Shown here: positions 47,149 to 58,525 of the stretch, piece by piece
Layout of the letters: each line of letters starts with the position of its first letter
Position numbering within the stretch: the stretch's first letter is position 1
Assembly: GCF_003265705.1 (NCBI RefSeq)
Contig: NW_020312904.1
Location: forward strand, 1,577,332-1,641,331
DNA length: 64,000 nucleotides
Direction: 5' to 3'
Source of the DNA: Callorhinus ursinus
Taxonomy: Eukaryota; Chordata; Mammalia; Carnivora; Otariidae
Program-made: the position numbers and the translations under genes
Notes under the pieces: model-generated
The model's input: only the letters and a program-made list of their open reading frames with translations
Database searches by the model: none
Told to the model about the DNA's origin: nothing

Positions 47149-47487
47149 GTGGATCCACCTGCAGATCTCCAAAGACACAGGACTTCGGTGGAGTGGATGC
47201 AGGAGACGCTTGGGCCCCGCAGGCCTGGTGGGGCGATCCCGTGGTGGCAGCCCAGGTGTCATGGAGTGCAGGCGGTGGTGACCAGGGTCCAGAGAGCCCT
47301 TGGGGAAATGGAGGAAGCCTCCAAACGTGGCATAAAGTTCAAACTACATTCCTGCTCTGAAATGACAGAAAAGGATTCTCCACGTACCATCATGACATTT
47401 GTTAGAAGAATCACTCTGGAAGACCCACCATCAACATTTGAACTATGTATTGTTCCTTTGGAAAGTGAGGACGTGGTTGCTTTATAA
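47149..47487 (+). other. Unassigned open frame, probably not a gene
   Basis: 112 codons with no recognised domain; first half GC-driven, second half (KDSPRTIMTFVRRITLEDPP) protein-like. No splice or promoter signal seen. Could be a degenerate retrocopy or chance. Confidence 0.15.
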
Positions 47488-47679
47488 GCTTCATTTTGTA
47501 AAATATAACATAAAGTCATTTTTATAGTTATACATATTGTTAATGATAAACCCAAATTAGACTTTGAAATAATTTGCTGTGATATTTTAATTTTTTATTT
47601 AGATTTTATGTGAGTGGGGCTTTCCCAGGACTGGTGTTTCTTGGACACCTGGGCTGTCGGCACTGGCCGGTGACCCCCC
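47488..47679. other. AT-rich sequence, nothing recognised
   Basis: No family recognised. Confidence 0.4.
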
Positions 47680-48260
47680 CTTGAGACGGCACTGATCCAC
47701 ATTCATATTTCCACCCCCAGGGTGTGCGAGTGCTGTCCGTTCTCAGCCTCGTCACAGAAACAAATGTTTAAGTGATGGGCAATCCGGTGGGTGAAAAGTG
47801 GTGTGGGTTTGTTTTTTTTTATTTGAATCCCACTGATTACAAATAATGTTAAGCATCTTTTCATGTGTTCAATGGACGTGCATATTTCTTTTATCTGAAA
47901 ATGGCCTGTGGTTCTTTGCCTGGTTTTCGTTTGGGTAGTTCATCTTTACTCTTGGCTTGGATGCGTTTACTGTAAATGAACGGACGGACAGCCAGTTGTC
48001 TGTCACATATATCGAAACACATTCACCTCTCTTTTATTTAGGTTTTGTGCTTCTTTCTGACATTTTTAATTTTGAAAAAAAAGTCAATTTCTAGGCAGTT
48101 AGAGTAAAAAGACTGCTTCACCGCATCTCCTTTGCACCTTTGTCCAAAAAAACCAGGAGTTTGCGTGTGTCTGGGTCTCACTCTGGACTCTCTCGATTGT
48201 TCCACGGATCCGTGTGGACATCCTCATGCCCACAGAACGCTGGCCTTGTTCCCTTTATTC
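47680..48260 (-). mobile_element. L1 ORF2 3' part, antisense
   Basis: GGGTGAAAAGTGGTGTGGG, GTTAAGCATCTTTTCATGTG, TTGCACCTTTGTCCAAAAAA and GTGTGGACATCCTCATGCCC follow L1 order. Broken throughout. Confidence 0.7.
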
Positions 48261-49224
48261 TGCTGTGAGAATCGGGCCGTGTGCGGTCCTGATGCTGGGC
48301 CTCGGTGGGCTCCCGGCGCTGTGCGCCCCACTCAGGAGGCCGCTGCGCGGCAGCAACGCCTCTCTTCGGAGCCACCCCGTTTGTCCCCTCCCACCTCTCA
48401 GGGCTCCCTGCCCTTTGCGCCCAGTGTCTTCAGCGTGGTTTTCATTTTTATTCTTTGTTGCTGTTGCTCTCGGCGAGGGGTCCATCTAGCACCTTCACTC
48501 CATCTCAGTCAGAGGCAAACATCCGCTGCATCTCTAATACTGAAATTTTAGGACGATTTGACAACATGTAAAACGAACAGGCATGAGTCCCTATGGACGT
48601 ACGCGGTGATGGAGAGAAACAGACGAGCCTTTGTTGCGGAGAAGTTCCACACGCGGTAGCAAATACTCCTCCTGCAGGAGGCAGAGAGTCGGGTCCCTCA
48701 GTGGGCTGGGCACAAGGGCTGGTTTCCAAAGAACAGGCTAGAAAAGGAGAAACGGGAACTGGACCACGGAGAAACTGGCTGGTACCACATAAGCACGTGA
48801 TGGAGGCCAAGAGCAGGGATGACCAGTCACATGGGTATCCTGTACCCCTGATGTGACGAGAAGGGCATTTCTCTCTGTTGTTTCCAGAAATCCGTAACCC
48901 CAGTCTAATCACGAAAGGGCCAACAGGAAAACGCGGGCGTGGGGACATTCTTTGGGATGCATGGCCTGCCCTCTTCTGGACTTTCAAGGTCACAGAAAAC
49001 AAGGGAAGACCGAGGAATTGGTGGACAAAGACTGACAACTCAGTACGGGGTGCGTTTCTGGGTTAGAACCAAGAGAAGAAAGAGGACATTAGTGGGGAAA
49101 CTGGTGAATAAGCTGGAGTTTCATTTAAAAAATGATCTGAAACATCGCCAACAGCACAGGATGCAGAGGAGAGCACAGGCTCTCCAGCAATGGGGTGAGA
49201 TCAACTGGGTATCGGTGTGGAAAA
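48261..49224. other. Mixed sequence, partly L1-like
   Basis: 48261-48500 may still be antisense L1; 48500-49224 probably leads into the plus-strand L1. No exon recognised. Confidence 0.35.
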
Positions 49225-50535
49225 AATCATCTTGACCCCTACGTTTCACCTCACATGAAAATCAATTTCAGGTGGATTAGTGGTGTACACATGAAAACGA
49301 GAGAGCTTTTAGAAGAAAGTGCAGGAGCATATCTCTGTGGTCTTAGTGAAGGCAGATTTTTTTTAAACAAGACCTAAGCTGGGAAACCGATAAATTGGAT
49401 TATATCGAAATTCAGAACCCCTCTTTATCGGAAGACACCGTGTTAAAAGAGAGAGAAGGCAATGGACAGAGTAGGGGGAGACGTTCACCACGCAGGTGTC
49501 CAGCCCTGGCCTTGTGGCCAAATACGTAAAGAGCTTCAAATTAATGAGAAAGAAAAGACAAATCCCCCATAAAACAGGGCGACGTGTTTGAATAAGCACT
49601 TCCCAGCAGGGGACTCCCACGTGGCCCACGCGCAGGCCACCCCCGCGAGGTGTCACCCCACCTCCGCCAGAAGGCGGAGAACCCAGCGGAGCAGGAACAT
49701 TGCCACCAGGGGAGGTGACGTCACCATCCCTTTGGGAGAACATTTGCCAGTAGCTAGTAAGGCCCCAGCCCAGCACGTTCCGCCGCGGAGCTGTCCCGTT
49801 CCCAGAGTAGACCGGGCAGAACTGAGGACGTGTTCACCGCGAGCCGCAGATGGACATCTTCAGAGGAGTGCTTCTCCGGACGGCCCCCAGTGGGTGACCA
49901 CCCACGGGCCCCACAGAATGGGCCTGGCAACGTCGACGTAGTCACGCAGTGGAATCCTACTGAGCCGCGAGAACGGATGAGACAGCCTCGTGCCACAGGA
50001 TACGGAACAATCTCGCAAACATTGTTGAGCACAGGAAGCTGGACAGGAAAGACACATGCGCTGGATTCCATTTACAGAGAGTATAAGACGGGTGAAGGAA
50101 GTCTGTCCTGGTACAGGCGGGACTGTGGTGCCATTTAGGGGAACAGGGCAGTCGCTCGACAGGAGCACCGGGGGCTTTGGGGGATGACTGTGTCCTGCTT
50201 CTGGATTTGTGGTTTGGTTACATGGGTGTGTTACCCCTTTGACATCTATTTACTCTTGGGCAGCAAGAAGTTGTTGAAAGAGATTTTATTCTTTTTTTTT
50301 TTTTAAGTAGTCTCCATGCTCAGCGTGGAGGCCAGTGTGGGACTCGAACTCACAACCCTGAGATCAAGACCTGAGCCGACATCAAGAGTCTGACACTTAT
50401 CCGACAGAGCCATCCAGGCACCCCTAAAGAGATTTTACAAATGTCGTATTTTGATTTGCTAAAGGCAGGTGGAGGGTGCAAGGATGCTTATTATTTCCCT
50501 CTATATTTTTGTTTTACGTTTGAAATAATTTTAAT
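49225..50535 (+). mobile_element. Old L1 3' end (ORF2 end and 3' UTR), SINE inside
   Basis: ATCAATTTCAGGTGGATTAG, GATAAATTGGATTATATCG, TATCGGAAGACACCGTGTTA, CGCAGTGGAATCCTACTGAG, TCTCGCAAACATTGTTGAGC and GATTCCATTTACAGAGAG are in exact L1 order, ending in TTTAATAAAAAAC near 50535. The SINE at 50289-50425 splits it. Confidence 0.85.
50289..50425 (-). mobile_element. CAN-SINE (SINEC), antisense, with 12-bp TSD
   Basis: Poly-T, AAGTAGTCTCCATGCTCAGC, GGGACTCGAACTCACAACCC, ACCTGAGCCGACATCAAG and GACAGAGCCATCCAGGCACC. Flanked by perfect AAAGAGATTTTA copies at 50277-50288 and 50426-50437. Lacks the usual CT-rich middle, so a short form. Confidence 0.97.
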
Positions 50536-50539
50536 AAAA

Positions 50540-50700
50540 AACATAATGTAATATATAACATATATTTTATATAATATGTATTATATATGCATTTTCTGTA
50601 ATATATATTACGTATGCATTTTATATAATGTACATTGCATATATACTTTTATATTATATATTACATATGCAATTTTATATAATCTATATTACATATGCGT
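50540..50700 (+). repeat. AT-rich degenerate tandem repeat
   Basis: About four diverged units, each with a TATATTACATATGCATTTTA-like core, period around 40 bp. The same words resume after the SINE at 50892. Confidence 0.75.
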
Positions 50701-50892
50701 TTTTTAAAGATCTTATTTACTTATTTGACACACAGAGAGAGAGAGAGAGAGAGCACAAGCAGGGGGAGCAGGAGAGGGAGAAGCAGACTCCCCACTGAGC
50801 ACGGAGCCCAACACGTGGCTTGATCCCAGGACCCTGGGATCATGACCTGAGCCGAAGAAGGCAGATGCTCAACCGACTGAGCCAGGCGCCCC
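50701..50892 (-). mobile_element. CAN-SINE (SINEC), antisense, inside AT repeat
   Basis: TTTTTAAAGATCTTATTTAC, (GA)n, GGGAGAAGCAGACTCCCCAC, GACCCTGGGATCATGACCTG, GCTCAACCGACTGAGCCAGG then CGCCCC. Imperfect duplication: ACATATGCGTTTTT before and ACTTGTGCATTTTT after. Confidence 0.97.
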
Positions 50893-50918
50893 ACTTGTGC
50901 ATTTTTATATAACATATA

Positions 50919-50972
50919 ATATATATGTACGTTATCTAGTATACATGTTATATAGATAACGTACATATATAT
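50919..50972. repeat. 20-bp perfect inverted repeat, 14-nt spacer
   Basis: Arms 50919-50938 and 50953-50972 are exact reverse complements with core TGTACGTTATCTA; the spacer is 50939-50952. Able to form a hairpin or cruciform. Confidence 0.9.
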
Positions 50973-51629
50973 GTAAAATGAGAAGTGAAAATTTCATATC
51001 CTTGTATCTGGCACCCAGGCAGGCAGACATTTGGGCCAGGGATAATTCCAGAAGGTCTCGCCGGGTGGGGCGGGGTTCAACGGGAGGTACCCTGGAGCCT
51101 CAGCCGGAGATGCACCTGTGACCCCCACGAGGGGCCCCCTGCCCCTATGTTTTGGAGCAAGTTCTTTAAACTCCGCAGGCCTCAATTTCTTTCTTTCCTG
51201 GAAAAATGGTCATCAGTCCACCTGTCTCTCTACCGGTATGGATTTTTTCAGGGATCATAATGGGATACTTCACTGAAATCGCTGCGGAGTCTGCAACATG
51301 AGATTGGGGGAGTGTGGCCCCAACATCACGAAGCCACTTCGGACAGAGCAACGTCACTTTCTCTTCTGGGTGTGTGTGCGAACATTCCTCGCTCCATGAA
51401 CTTCTCAGCTAACAGTGGTTTCCTTGAGTTTCAGAGGAGGAGACTCTGTGCTTGCTAAACCGCAGCATGCAGATGGTTCTCTGGATGTGCGTGTCCCCCC
51501 GGGAGCATCTTGCAGAGCTTGGCAGCCTGCACATCACCTGCTCCACCTCCTTGAGATGCAGCTGCTGCATCGCGCTGACCATTAAATACACTCAGGGAGT
51601 TGGGCATTTGAAATGCAGAGTTAATTCAT
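50973..51629. other. Upstream sequence, nothing recognised
   Basis: No exon or repeat recognised. Confidence 0.5.
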
Positions 51630-51790
51630 GTTACCACAGGGTCTTCACTTATTCGGGCGACCTTGGGCGAGTCAATTAACCTCCCTGGGCTCCACTGTCT
51701 TCATCCGTAAGACGAAAGGGCTGCAGTAGACGGCGTGCTCAAGGTCCCTGAGCCTCCCGCCCTCCTTCCCTGCTCTGACGCTGGGGTCCA
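51630..51790 (+). mobile_element. MIR fragment
   Basis: CGACCTTGGGCGAGTCAATT, AACCTCCCTGGGCTCCACTG and TCTTCATCCGTAAGACGAAA match the MIR core in order. Confidence 0.75.
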
Positions 51791-51889
51791 GTTCACCAAG
51801 GTGCACAGATTCCCGATGTCGATGGCGCAAACGAGCATCATACGTGACCCGCTTCGAATGTGAAGATGTTGTTGTAAGACTGATAGGCA

Positions 51890-52340
51890 TCCTCAGGTAG
51901 AGAATAATTATAATCTTCAGTGAATAAGAAAACTACCTAAAATTATAACAAATTCGAGAAAATCCTCTTGATTACAAAACACAGAATATAATTCAGATGC
52001 GGTTTTCTGCAGCTGCAAAATGATATGTTATTAAGGTCTCAGAGTAACAGCAGAGATTTTTCATCTTTGACTGTGCGTCTTGGAGGGACGCTTCTTGCCA
52101 GAGATGTGTTCTTGCCAGCCTGCCGAAGGAGCTGAACTGGAAGATATTTAATACTGAACTGTAATAGAATTCAATGCTCATTATTCAAGAGCAGGCACAG
52201 GTTCTGGCCCATGGTAATTATTAAAATCATGTTTATGCCAAGTAATGCAATGAACGTCACCTATTTTTGACCCGGCTGTACGCAGAAGGTGGGGGAGGTG
52301 ATGTTTTACATGTTATCAATTGGATTTAGAACGTGTTTGT
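51890..52340. promoter_or_regulatory. AT-rich island, candidate conserved noncoding element
   Basis: About 450 bp non-repetitive and AT-rich: AGAATAATTATAATCTTCAG, CCTAAAATTATAACAAATTC, E-box CAGCTG at 52010-52015, GTAATTATTAAAATCATG. No transposon recognised. Confidence 0.35.
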
Positions 52341-52469
52341 GCTGCGGCAGGAGCATGAGCTCGGTTCGTGGTGATGAGCGGCACAGCTCGCGGACGAGGG
52401 GCTGTCAGGCTGCCCATCCCGCTCAGGTCCAAGGGACCCCAGGGCCAGGTGTCTCAGCAGGGGCTCTTT

Positions 52470-52800
52470 TTAACTACAGGATGAAATCCCGATTTCCTGG
52501 CCTGGATCAAGGACCTCCTCGGCCGGTCCCCACCTTGCATTTGGTCAGTAGCCAGATCTTGATGGTGCGGCACCAGCCCTGGGGCGGGAGGCAAAGGTGA
52601 GCTACTCAGGGACCAACGTGATGCTGGCCAGGTGGTGGGAGAAGGGAAGCGTGCCCCATCTTCCGGCAGACATGTCTCCTCTTCCTCCGTCTGCTGGAGA
52701 GGGGGCTGGGTTCCATGATGAGGAAGGGCCCAAGTGTCCCCTGCTCTTGCTCTACTGCTCACCCAGAACCCCTGTTCTCCGTGGCCCACTGAGCTGTTCC
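52470..52800 (+). mobile_element. L2-like fragment
   Basis: AGGATGAAATCCCGATTTCC then TGGCCTGGATCAAGGACCTC resembles old L2. Weak. Confidence 0.35.
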
Positions 52801-53439
52801 TGGAGTCCATGCGCAAGAGTCCTGCCAGCGCCTCACCCTGCAGCTGTGGGCGCCACGCTCCGTGCCCATGACAGTGCAGGCTCCCTGTCTGTCTCCTGTT
52901 GCAGCAGTCGACCCTGGAGCTTCAGAGGGAGCTGTGTCCCTGAGGTCTCCGCACGCCTGACCTCGGAGGCTGTGGACCTCAGAGATGCAGAGGGAGGGGC
53001 CCTGCTTCCGTCCTCCTTACACACTCAGCGGTTCTGCCCCGGTGCTCTGCTTCTTGGGCATGCAGGAATTCAGCGTCTTGTGAGCCCCCCATCTGTCCCA
53101 CTGACCACAGGACTCAGAGGGAGTCTGGGTGCTGCACCGGCTGCGTCCCTGCCTGCTTCCCCCGAGCTCACCAGCTCGCGCACTGGGTGGTGAGGGTCGG
53201 CTCCCTGAGGCGGGGTGGCTGTGTGCACGGACGCTCGGCCAGCACCAGGCCAGGGCCTGGAGATGCCTGGCGGGAGCGAGGAGGAACACGCAGGCCCCTG
53301 TAGCTACAGAGTGGCTGCTTTCTGATGCTTCTCATCACGCTCTCAGGGGTGCCTGGGATCTGCCTAATTGTTGGAATCTTCCCCAGAATAGTGTCCTCCA
53401 AACTCCCATAAGGCGCCACTCGAGGCCGTGAACACATTG
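52801..53439. other. GC-rich sequence, nothing recognised
   Basis: No exon or repeat recognised. Confidence 0.5.
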
Positions 53440-53780
53440 TCCTCATTACTTTGCCGTAACAGCATATCTTGATAAGTGCAAATAGATTTGTTTTCAGCTG
53501 AAAATCTGCTATTCACATTTCTTAAAGCTCATTCACTGTTCTGTTTCAATTCCTCTGTCGAATGCCTTTGCGGGAGGAGTTTTGACTCCTGTGGGTGATC
53601 TGTGGGCTGATGAAGCCGGCAGATTGAGAGCCGGGTGGTGGAAAGTGGCGTTTGTGCATGCTGACTCACTGGGGAGGAACAGACAAGACTGGAGGGCGGA
53701 ATTAAAAATTCGATTGAAGAACATTCTTAATTTATGATGCACAGTACCAGATTCCTTACAGGTTGTGGTCGGTAAGTTCT
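53440..53780. promoter_or_regulatory. AT-rich island with MAF/AP-1-type site
   Basis: Non-repetitive, AT-richer than its flanks. Holds TGCTGACTCA (MAF/AP-1 type) at 53659-53668, TTCAGCTGAA palindrome, and TTAAAAATTCGATTG. Candidate regulatory element only. Confidence 0.35.
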
Positions 53781-54889
53781 TTCTACCACCTATGTGTGTG
53801 CGCGTGCGTGCACATACACGTGGTTTTCCTGTTTGGGGACAACGGATCTGTGTGACCTGCTCTTTACTTTTTTAAGACCATCCGGCAGCCCTGGTTGGAG
53901 GTCCGTGAAGACGAGGTTCAGCGGTTCGGGGGATGTGACTGGGACGGTGGAGGGTCCGGGATGGGGCGGTGCCTCGGGCTGGTTGGGAACTGGGAGCCCT
54001 GGGCTGAGGGCTGGGACGGCGAACCAGGGGGCCTGGCCTGCTGCCTGTGGTCACTGTGGTCACTGTGCACGGGAGCTTGGGTCCAGGCTGCCGGGCAGGG
54101 GGCCCCGGCCCTCGGGTGTCCCCAGCCTGGACGGACTCTGTCCTCAGAGGAAGCCGGGACAATCTCAAACGGGGCTGCCGTTGCCGCTCCTATAGTCCCT
54201 CCCTGCCGAGGTTGGGCTGGTGCCGTAATCGGGGATCCTGGGGCAGAAGCATGGGAAGGGTGCTGGACGGCTGAGGGCCGGCCGGGTGTGGATGCAGAGA
54301 CCCCGGGGGCCTCGGAAGGAGGAGTGGGTGTTGGGCCACACGGACATGGGTGTCCTAGCGCATGGAGGAGCTCGGTGAGCCAAGCTCAGCCTGCAATGCC
54401 CTAGGCTCCTGGAGTTCTCCTGGTGGACCAGTCACCCCTTGGGGTGAGAGTCAGCTGCAGCCTCTGATCTCCAGGCGGGCGTCCTTGGGTCCCTGGACCG
54501 TGATGCAGGGGAAGAACCACAGGGCCATCCAGGGCTGCTGAGTGTGAACCTCCGCGGGAAATCCGCAGGACCTGTCTGGCTTCCTCCTCCCTCCTCTCTC
54601 CCAGCCTGGCAAGACCTGGCCGGTGGCTTTCTCCTTCTTCCCTCTGACCACCCCCCCCCCACCACGAACATTGTGCCTGTGATTCGGGAGACTTGCAAAA
54701 ACCAGGCGTTCCGGCCCAGAGCTGCCCCGATCTGGGACACAGACTCCACCATCTCCCGGGGGCATCCTGCAGCCTTTAGGGCAGCCCCCAGCGGCATCTG
54801 TCTTCCGCACACCAGCTGGGCTCCCACAGCCGCCCGGAGAGGTGCAAGCATCCCCGAGTTCACCTGGCCCCTCGCCATCTGGATGGGCT
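53781..54889. other. GC-rich sequence, nothing recognised
   Basis: No exon or repeat recognised. Confidence 0.5.
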
Positions 54890-55200
54890 GAGCAGGTCCC
54901 CCCAGGTTCACGTGTTGCCATCCTAACCTTGGACATGAGGTCACATGGGGTCACGAGCGTGGCCCTGATCCCAGCTGACCGGGGTCTTTACAAGAGGAGG
55001 AGATCAGGACCCAGAACACACTCGAGGACGTGGGGAGAAGGTTGGTGTCCACACGCCCAGGAGAGCGACCTTGGGGAGCCAGCCCTGCCGGCACTGGGGT
55101 CTCAGACTCCAGCCTCCGGGGCCCAGAGACAACGAAGGGCTTCATTTTAAGCCGCCGGGTGTGTGGCTGCTAGTTGCAGCCGCGGGAGGCGAATGATAAA
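54890..55200 (+). mobile_element. MaLR-like LTR
   Basis: CAGGTTCACGTGTTGCCATC, CTAACCTTGGACATGAGG, GGGGTCTTTACAAGAGGAG, AGACTCCAGCCTCCGGGG and TTTTAAGCCGCCGGGTGTGT follow LTR order. Same family as 2420, 6760 and 63140. Confidence 0.7.
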
Positions 55201-55479
55201 CCATCTCAGACGGGGCTCTGTCACCTGCATAGTGACCTGCTTGGAATGCCTGTCAGGCGTGTAAGGGCCAGAGTAGGCGGCTCGCGGGTCCAGGACCGGC
55301 GTTCCAGGGCAAGGTTGGGCCCCGCAGGGGTGACAGCGTCCGGGCACGTCCCTGTCATCCCGCCTCACACCTGCTTGCTGCAGAGCCCGGGGCCCAGGCC
55401 AGCGTCGGTGCCCCTTTTGCACCCCCCCGATTAGATGCTGAAGGTTTAGTTGACCCTGATATTTGTTCCGAAGGCGCTT
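55201..55479. other. Upstream sequence, nothing recognised
   Basis: No exon or repeat recognised. Confidence 0.5.
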
Positions 55480-55810
55480 CTTCCTTCCCCGTGGAAACTT
55501 TTAATAGGAAAAAAAAAAATAAGATTCTAACTATAGAAATCAGATAAAAAGGGAAATAAAACACCAGAGCTTGTTGCTGATCGGTAAAAAGTTCAAAAAT
55601 AGATAAATATTATACACTCCATCAAAGAATCAAAGATTTACAATTAATTACCATTTTCATACCATTGAAGTTGTCAACGAGTTTGATTACTATTCTCAAT
55701 TATAGACGTTGCAAGCCCTCCTCTTCCCCAAAGTACAAGTGACATTTCTAATTGCTGATCTAAGAACCGCTTCCCAAAATAGATCGAGAAGACAAACATA
55801 AGTGTGACGA
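55480..55810. promoter_or_regulatory. AT-rich island, candidate conserved noncoding element
   Basis: Contains ATTTACAATTAATTACCATT, ATTCTCAATTATAGACG and TTTCTAATTGCTGATC within GC-rich surroundings. No transposon recognised. Confidence 0.4.
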
Positions 55811-57689
55811 ATGGTGAAGCTCTGGGACGCCGTGCCGAGCTACGGGCCGTGGAGGCAGTGTGGGCAGGGGGAGGGGCGGGCCGGCTCTGTGGCCGCGGAC
55901 CCAGCAGGGATGCGTCCCCAAGCCCTGCCCTTTCACTGCGGTCCCCCTTCGTTTCTCCGTTCCTAACCCCGGACATGAGGCAGGATGCGTGGCAGGTGCC
56001 CCTGGACCCTCAGCTGGGGGCAGGTGGCTTGGGAAGGGAGGTTTCCGGAATTATCTCAGTGTTCCCGTGGCTGAGAGAGGGCAGGTGACCTCCCCAGGGT
56101 GGGAGCGAGCCGTACCCGGAGCCAGGCGTCCGAGGGCAGGGTCGTAGCTCTCCCGCGTCTGCCTGCAGCCACGAGCCCTCTCCCTCGGCAGAGTCTGCAG
56201 TGCGGCCCACGTGACCAGAGCGGGCAGAGACTTCCGCAGCCTCTCGTCCTGTGCCTTCGCTCTGCTGAGGACCCTCAGGCGGTGATGCCTGGTGCGGTCG
56301 CCCCCTTGAGCCGTAGACCCATCCACGTCCCACACTTGCGGCGGTCGGCCCCCAGACGGTCCTCAGATGCCTCATGCACAAACAGGCACGCCACCCTTCT
56401 CCCTCCACATGCCCTCTGCCCCGTCTCGTGGTCCCTGCACCCCAGAAGGTGTCATACGACCCCCCACGCCAGGGCCCTGCGCCTACCCCCGCCCTCTGCC
56501 CGTGGTCAGCCGGCCGGTGCTGTTCCTTGAACCCTGTGAGCAGCTGTGGAGTCCGCGCGCCCCCTCTTCACCCACTGCCCCGGGCCGTGCCTCGGCCGCG
56601 CCTCCCGGAAGCACCTTCCCTGTCCTGTCTCCATCTCTGGCCCCATCCACAGAGAAACCACGGGAAGCTCAAGGACCGCTGCAGGACACAGCCAGTGAGT
56701 GGCAGAGCCGGACGGAAGCTCGCCCCCCCCACCCGCTGCCCCTGTGTCTGTCCTCCCCGCGACCAGACGCCTCGGTACATGTAGGCGACCCCAGAGCACA
56801 CAGGGGAGCGCAGAACGGCCTCCGGAGGATGGGTGACGGTCCAGGCTGTGGGGCCAGTGCCGTGGGCGGGATGATGTGGGGCTCAGGCCGTTCTGACGCG
56901 GGCCACCCCAGGTGAGGGCCCCACGTGAGTGTGGAGCTGCCTCAGCGGGCCCAGCTGGGCTCTGCCCCGGCGGTCCCTAGCCATCTTGGGCAAGTGGCTA
57001 GAGTCTGAATGCCAGCTTCTCACACCTGTTAACCGGGGCTTCAGTGCAGGTCCAACTCAGCTCCCCAGCCGGTCACTAAGTCCTCAGCTCTGTCTCTGCC
57101 CCTCTCCACGGCCGGCAGGCCCTTCCGGAACACGGAGCGGGTGTCCAAATTCCCGTCAGCGCAGCCGAGGAGCATTGCGGTCGGGTTATTCAGATGGAGA
57201 AAATCCTGGCTGACGTCAGAGAGCGAGGCCAGCCACTCTCGCACGCACCGTGCGCTCCGCGTGTGGGCAAACGTGCGGCAGGACGCCCGCGATGACCTAG
57301 CAGCCGTGCCCCGCGGGGTGCTCCCCACACACTGCCTCACTCGTCCGTGCCGCCATCCTGCACCATCCGAGCCCAGCGCTGCTTTTCGGGGGATGAGATG
57401 TGGTCGTGAAGGGGTCAAGTGAGTCCTTGCAGCTGGGCGTGGGGTGACCCAGGCAGAGAAAGTCCCAGCATCACCTCGCGCGGCGTGTGGAGCCCAGAGT
57501 GGAGGGAGCCCCGCACAGAGGCGTCGGACCACAAGGGCCCCCCGTCCCGCCGGCTGGTCAGTGCAGGGCTGAGAGGCCTGAGCTGAGTGTGGTGAGGGGC
57601 TCAGGTTGGAGGCGCCTGCAGGGCGTCCATGCACCTGCGCTGGGGACGGGCACAGCGTTCCTGGACATCACGGAGTGTGCACGCTGCTC
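55811..57689. other. GC-rich sequence, nothing recognised
   Basis: No exon or repeat family recognised; long frames are GC artefacts. Confidence 0.5.
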
Positions 57690-58082
57690 AGGTTAATTTC
57701 GTGTGTCACACGGGGCGCCAGATGTTTGGTTAAATATTATTTGGGGTGTGTCTGTGCAGGGTTTCTGGATGAGATGAGCACGTGGATGGTGCACCGAGTA
57801 AAGCAGCTCATGCTCCCGGGTGTGCCATCCACTGAGGGCCCAAACAGAACAAAAAGCTGGAGGAAGGGAAAATCTGCTGTTCTTCCTGACTGATAAGCTG
57901 GGACATCGGTCTTCTGCCCCAGACTGGGATCACACCATCAGCTCTCCCGGGTCCCCTGCAGGCAGACGTCAGGTCCTGGGACGTCTCAGCCTCTGTAATC
58001 GCGCGATCCAATTCCTATAATAAACCCCTTTTTTATACACCTCCTGCTGGTTCTGTTTCTCTAACACACTCCGCTAACAGGC
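57690..58082 (+). mobile_element. MaLR-like / ancient LTR-type repeat
   Basis: GTTAATTTCGTGTGTCACAC, CCAGATGTTTGGTTAAATAT, AAGCTGGGACATCGGTCTTC, TGTAATCGCGCGATCCAATT and CTGCTGGTTCTGTTTCTCTA in family order. Opposite in orientation to 35358-35790. Confidence 0.65.
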
Positions 58083-58359
58083 GCCGAAGGTCTGCCAAGC
58101 TCCAGGGGCGGGTCGAGCTGGCATTCAGGTTCCCGTTGAAGGACACAGCCCTTCTGTCTGCAGGGCACCATGGGACTCAGGGGCCACGTGCTCCCCACCT
58201 CGGGGGTCTCAGGGGCTGGGTGGTGGGCTCCGCAGAGAAGTACAGAGTCTTCACAGCTGTCAATGGCAGTCACAGAATTGAGGCCATGCCGGAGACTCGG
58301 GAGGGGTGGCTGTGTCATGAGACCATGATGGGCCAGCATCTGATTTTTATTACTCAGCC
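58083..58359. other. Upstream sequence, nothing recognised
   Basis: No exon or repeat recognised. Confidence 0.5.
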
Positions 58360-58525
58360 TGGGTCACTATTTCATTAAAAATTGGAGTTCCTGCTTAATC
58401 GTTTGTGTGGCTCTGACTCATATCTGATGAGAGATTTTCATGATCACCCATAAATTTAAGTGCTTATTTAAGAAAAAAAATCAGTGGTGGAAATTTATGA
58501 TCAATCGTGTAAATTTTTAGAACCC
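58360..58525. promoter_or_regulatory. AT-rich island, candidate conserved noncoding element
   Basis: Short block: CATTAAAAATTGGAGTTCC, CCATAAATTTAAGTGC, GAAATTTATGATCAATCG. No transposon recognised. Confidence 0.3.
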
